A DNA stretch of 64,000 nt from Glandiceps talaboti (lineage: Eukaryota; Hemichordata; Enteropneusta; Spengelidae): the NCBI RefSeq assembly GCF_964340395.1, contig NC_135550.1, positions 7,257,601 through 7,321,600 of the forward strand, read 5' to 3'. The position numbers and the translations under genes were made by a program. This document shows positions 63,824 to 64,000 of this stretch, piece after piece; position 1 is the first letter of the stretch; each line of letters opens with the position of its first letter. The notes under the pieces are model-generated. The model searched no databases and was not told the origin of the DNA. It was given only the letters and a program-made list of their open reading frames with translations.

Positions 63824-64000
63824 GTCACAGGTAGTTATGGTATGGAATGTGCCAACAGAGCACATCATGACAACATCACAACGTTGGGGTCGCTATTACT
63901 CATAGTAACAATCGTGCTGTCAAAGAAATGATACAGGAGAAAATGTTGTTGGCTTGGTCTTTTCGCTCATGTGACATTATGTTTGTTGGCACAAAGATAG

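Overview
The window reads as nuclear DNA of a metazoan, probably a marine invertebrate; I cannot name the species. Genes are split by GT-AG introns, there is no operon-like packing, the DNA is AT-rich, and it is dense in di- to pentanucleotide microsatellites, non-LTR retrotransposon 3' ends, a tRNA-derived SINE and foldback-type inverted repeats. No rRNA gene, intact tRNA gene or CRISPR array was seen.

Three complete protein genes could be assembled exon by exon with matching intron phases, all on the minus strand. (1) A 17-exon beta-mannosidase (GH2, MANBA-type) gene spans 27,438 to 13,650 and encodes 935 residues. It carries an N-terminal membrane anchor where lysosomal beta-mannosidases have a cleaved signal peptide, and it has several unusual residues around the active site. 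(2) and (3) Two SLC16-type (monocarboxylate transporter-like) genes lie at 42,518-38,511 (511 aa) and 61,583-58,620 (486 aa). Each has four coding exons, every intron is in phase 1 at the same place, and exon 2 is 144 nt in both, so they are paralogs, about 16 kb apart. They differ in the cytosolic loop (lysine-rich versus Ser/Asp-rich).

Less certain coding signals are: a signal-peptide plus cystine-knot exon at 2,028-1,834 with a candidate last exon at 1,291-1,136; a possible small three-exon gene at 30,933-29,487; a possible single exon at 54,663-54,493; and a decayed unknown coding region at 51,140-50,560.

Layout: 1-2 kb cystine-knot gene; 2-12.5 kb gene-poor, with a CRE-palindrome cluster, a LINE tail and TATTG/TTGCG arrays; 12.5-12.9 kb LINE tail; 13.6-27.4 kb beta-mannosidase with repeat-packed introns; 28-38 kb LINE tail, possible small gene, inverted repeats, SINE; 38.5-42.5 kb first transporter with a minisatellite-filled intron 3; 42.6-58.6 kb gene-poor, with LINE tails, a large foldback-like structure and TA arrays; 58.6-61.6 kb second transporter; 61.6-64 kb its upstream region. 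The three main genes act in different processes (glycoside handling at a membrane, solute transport) and nothing in the sequence suggests they form one pathway.
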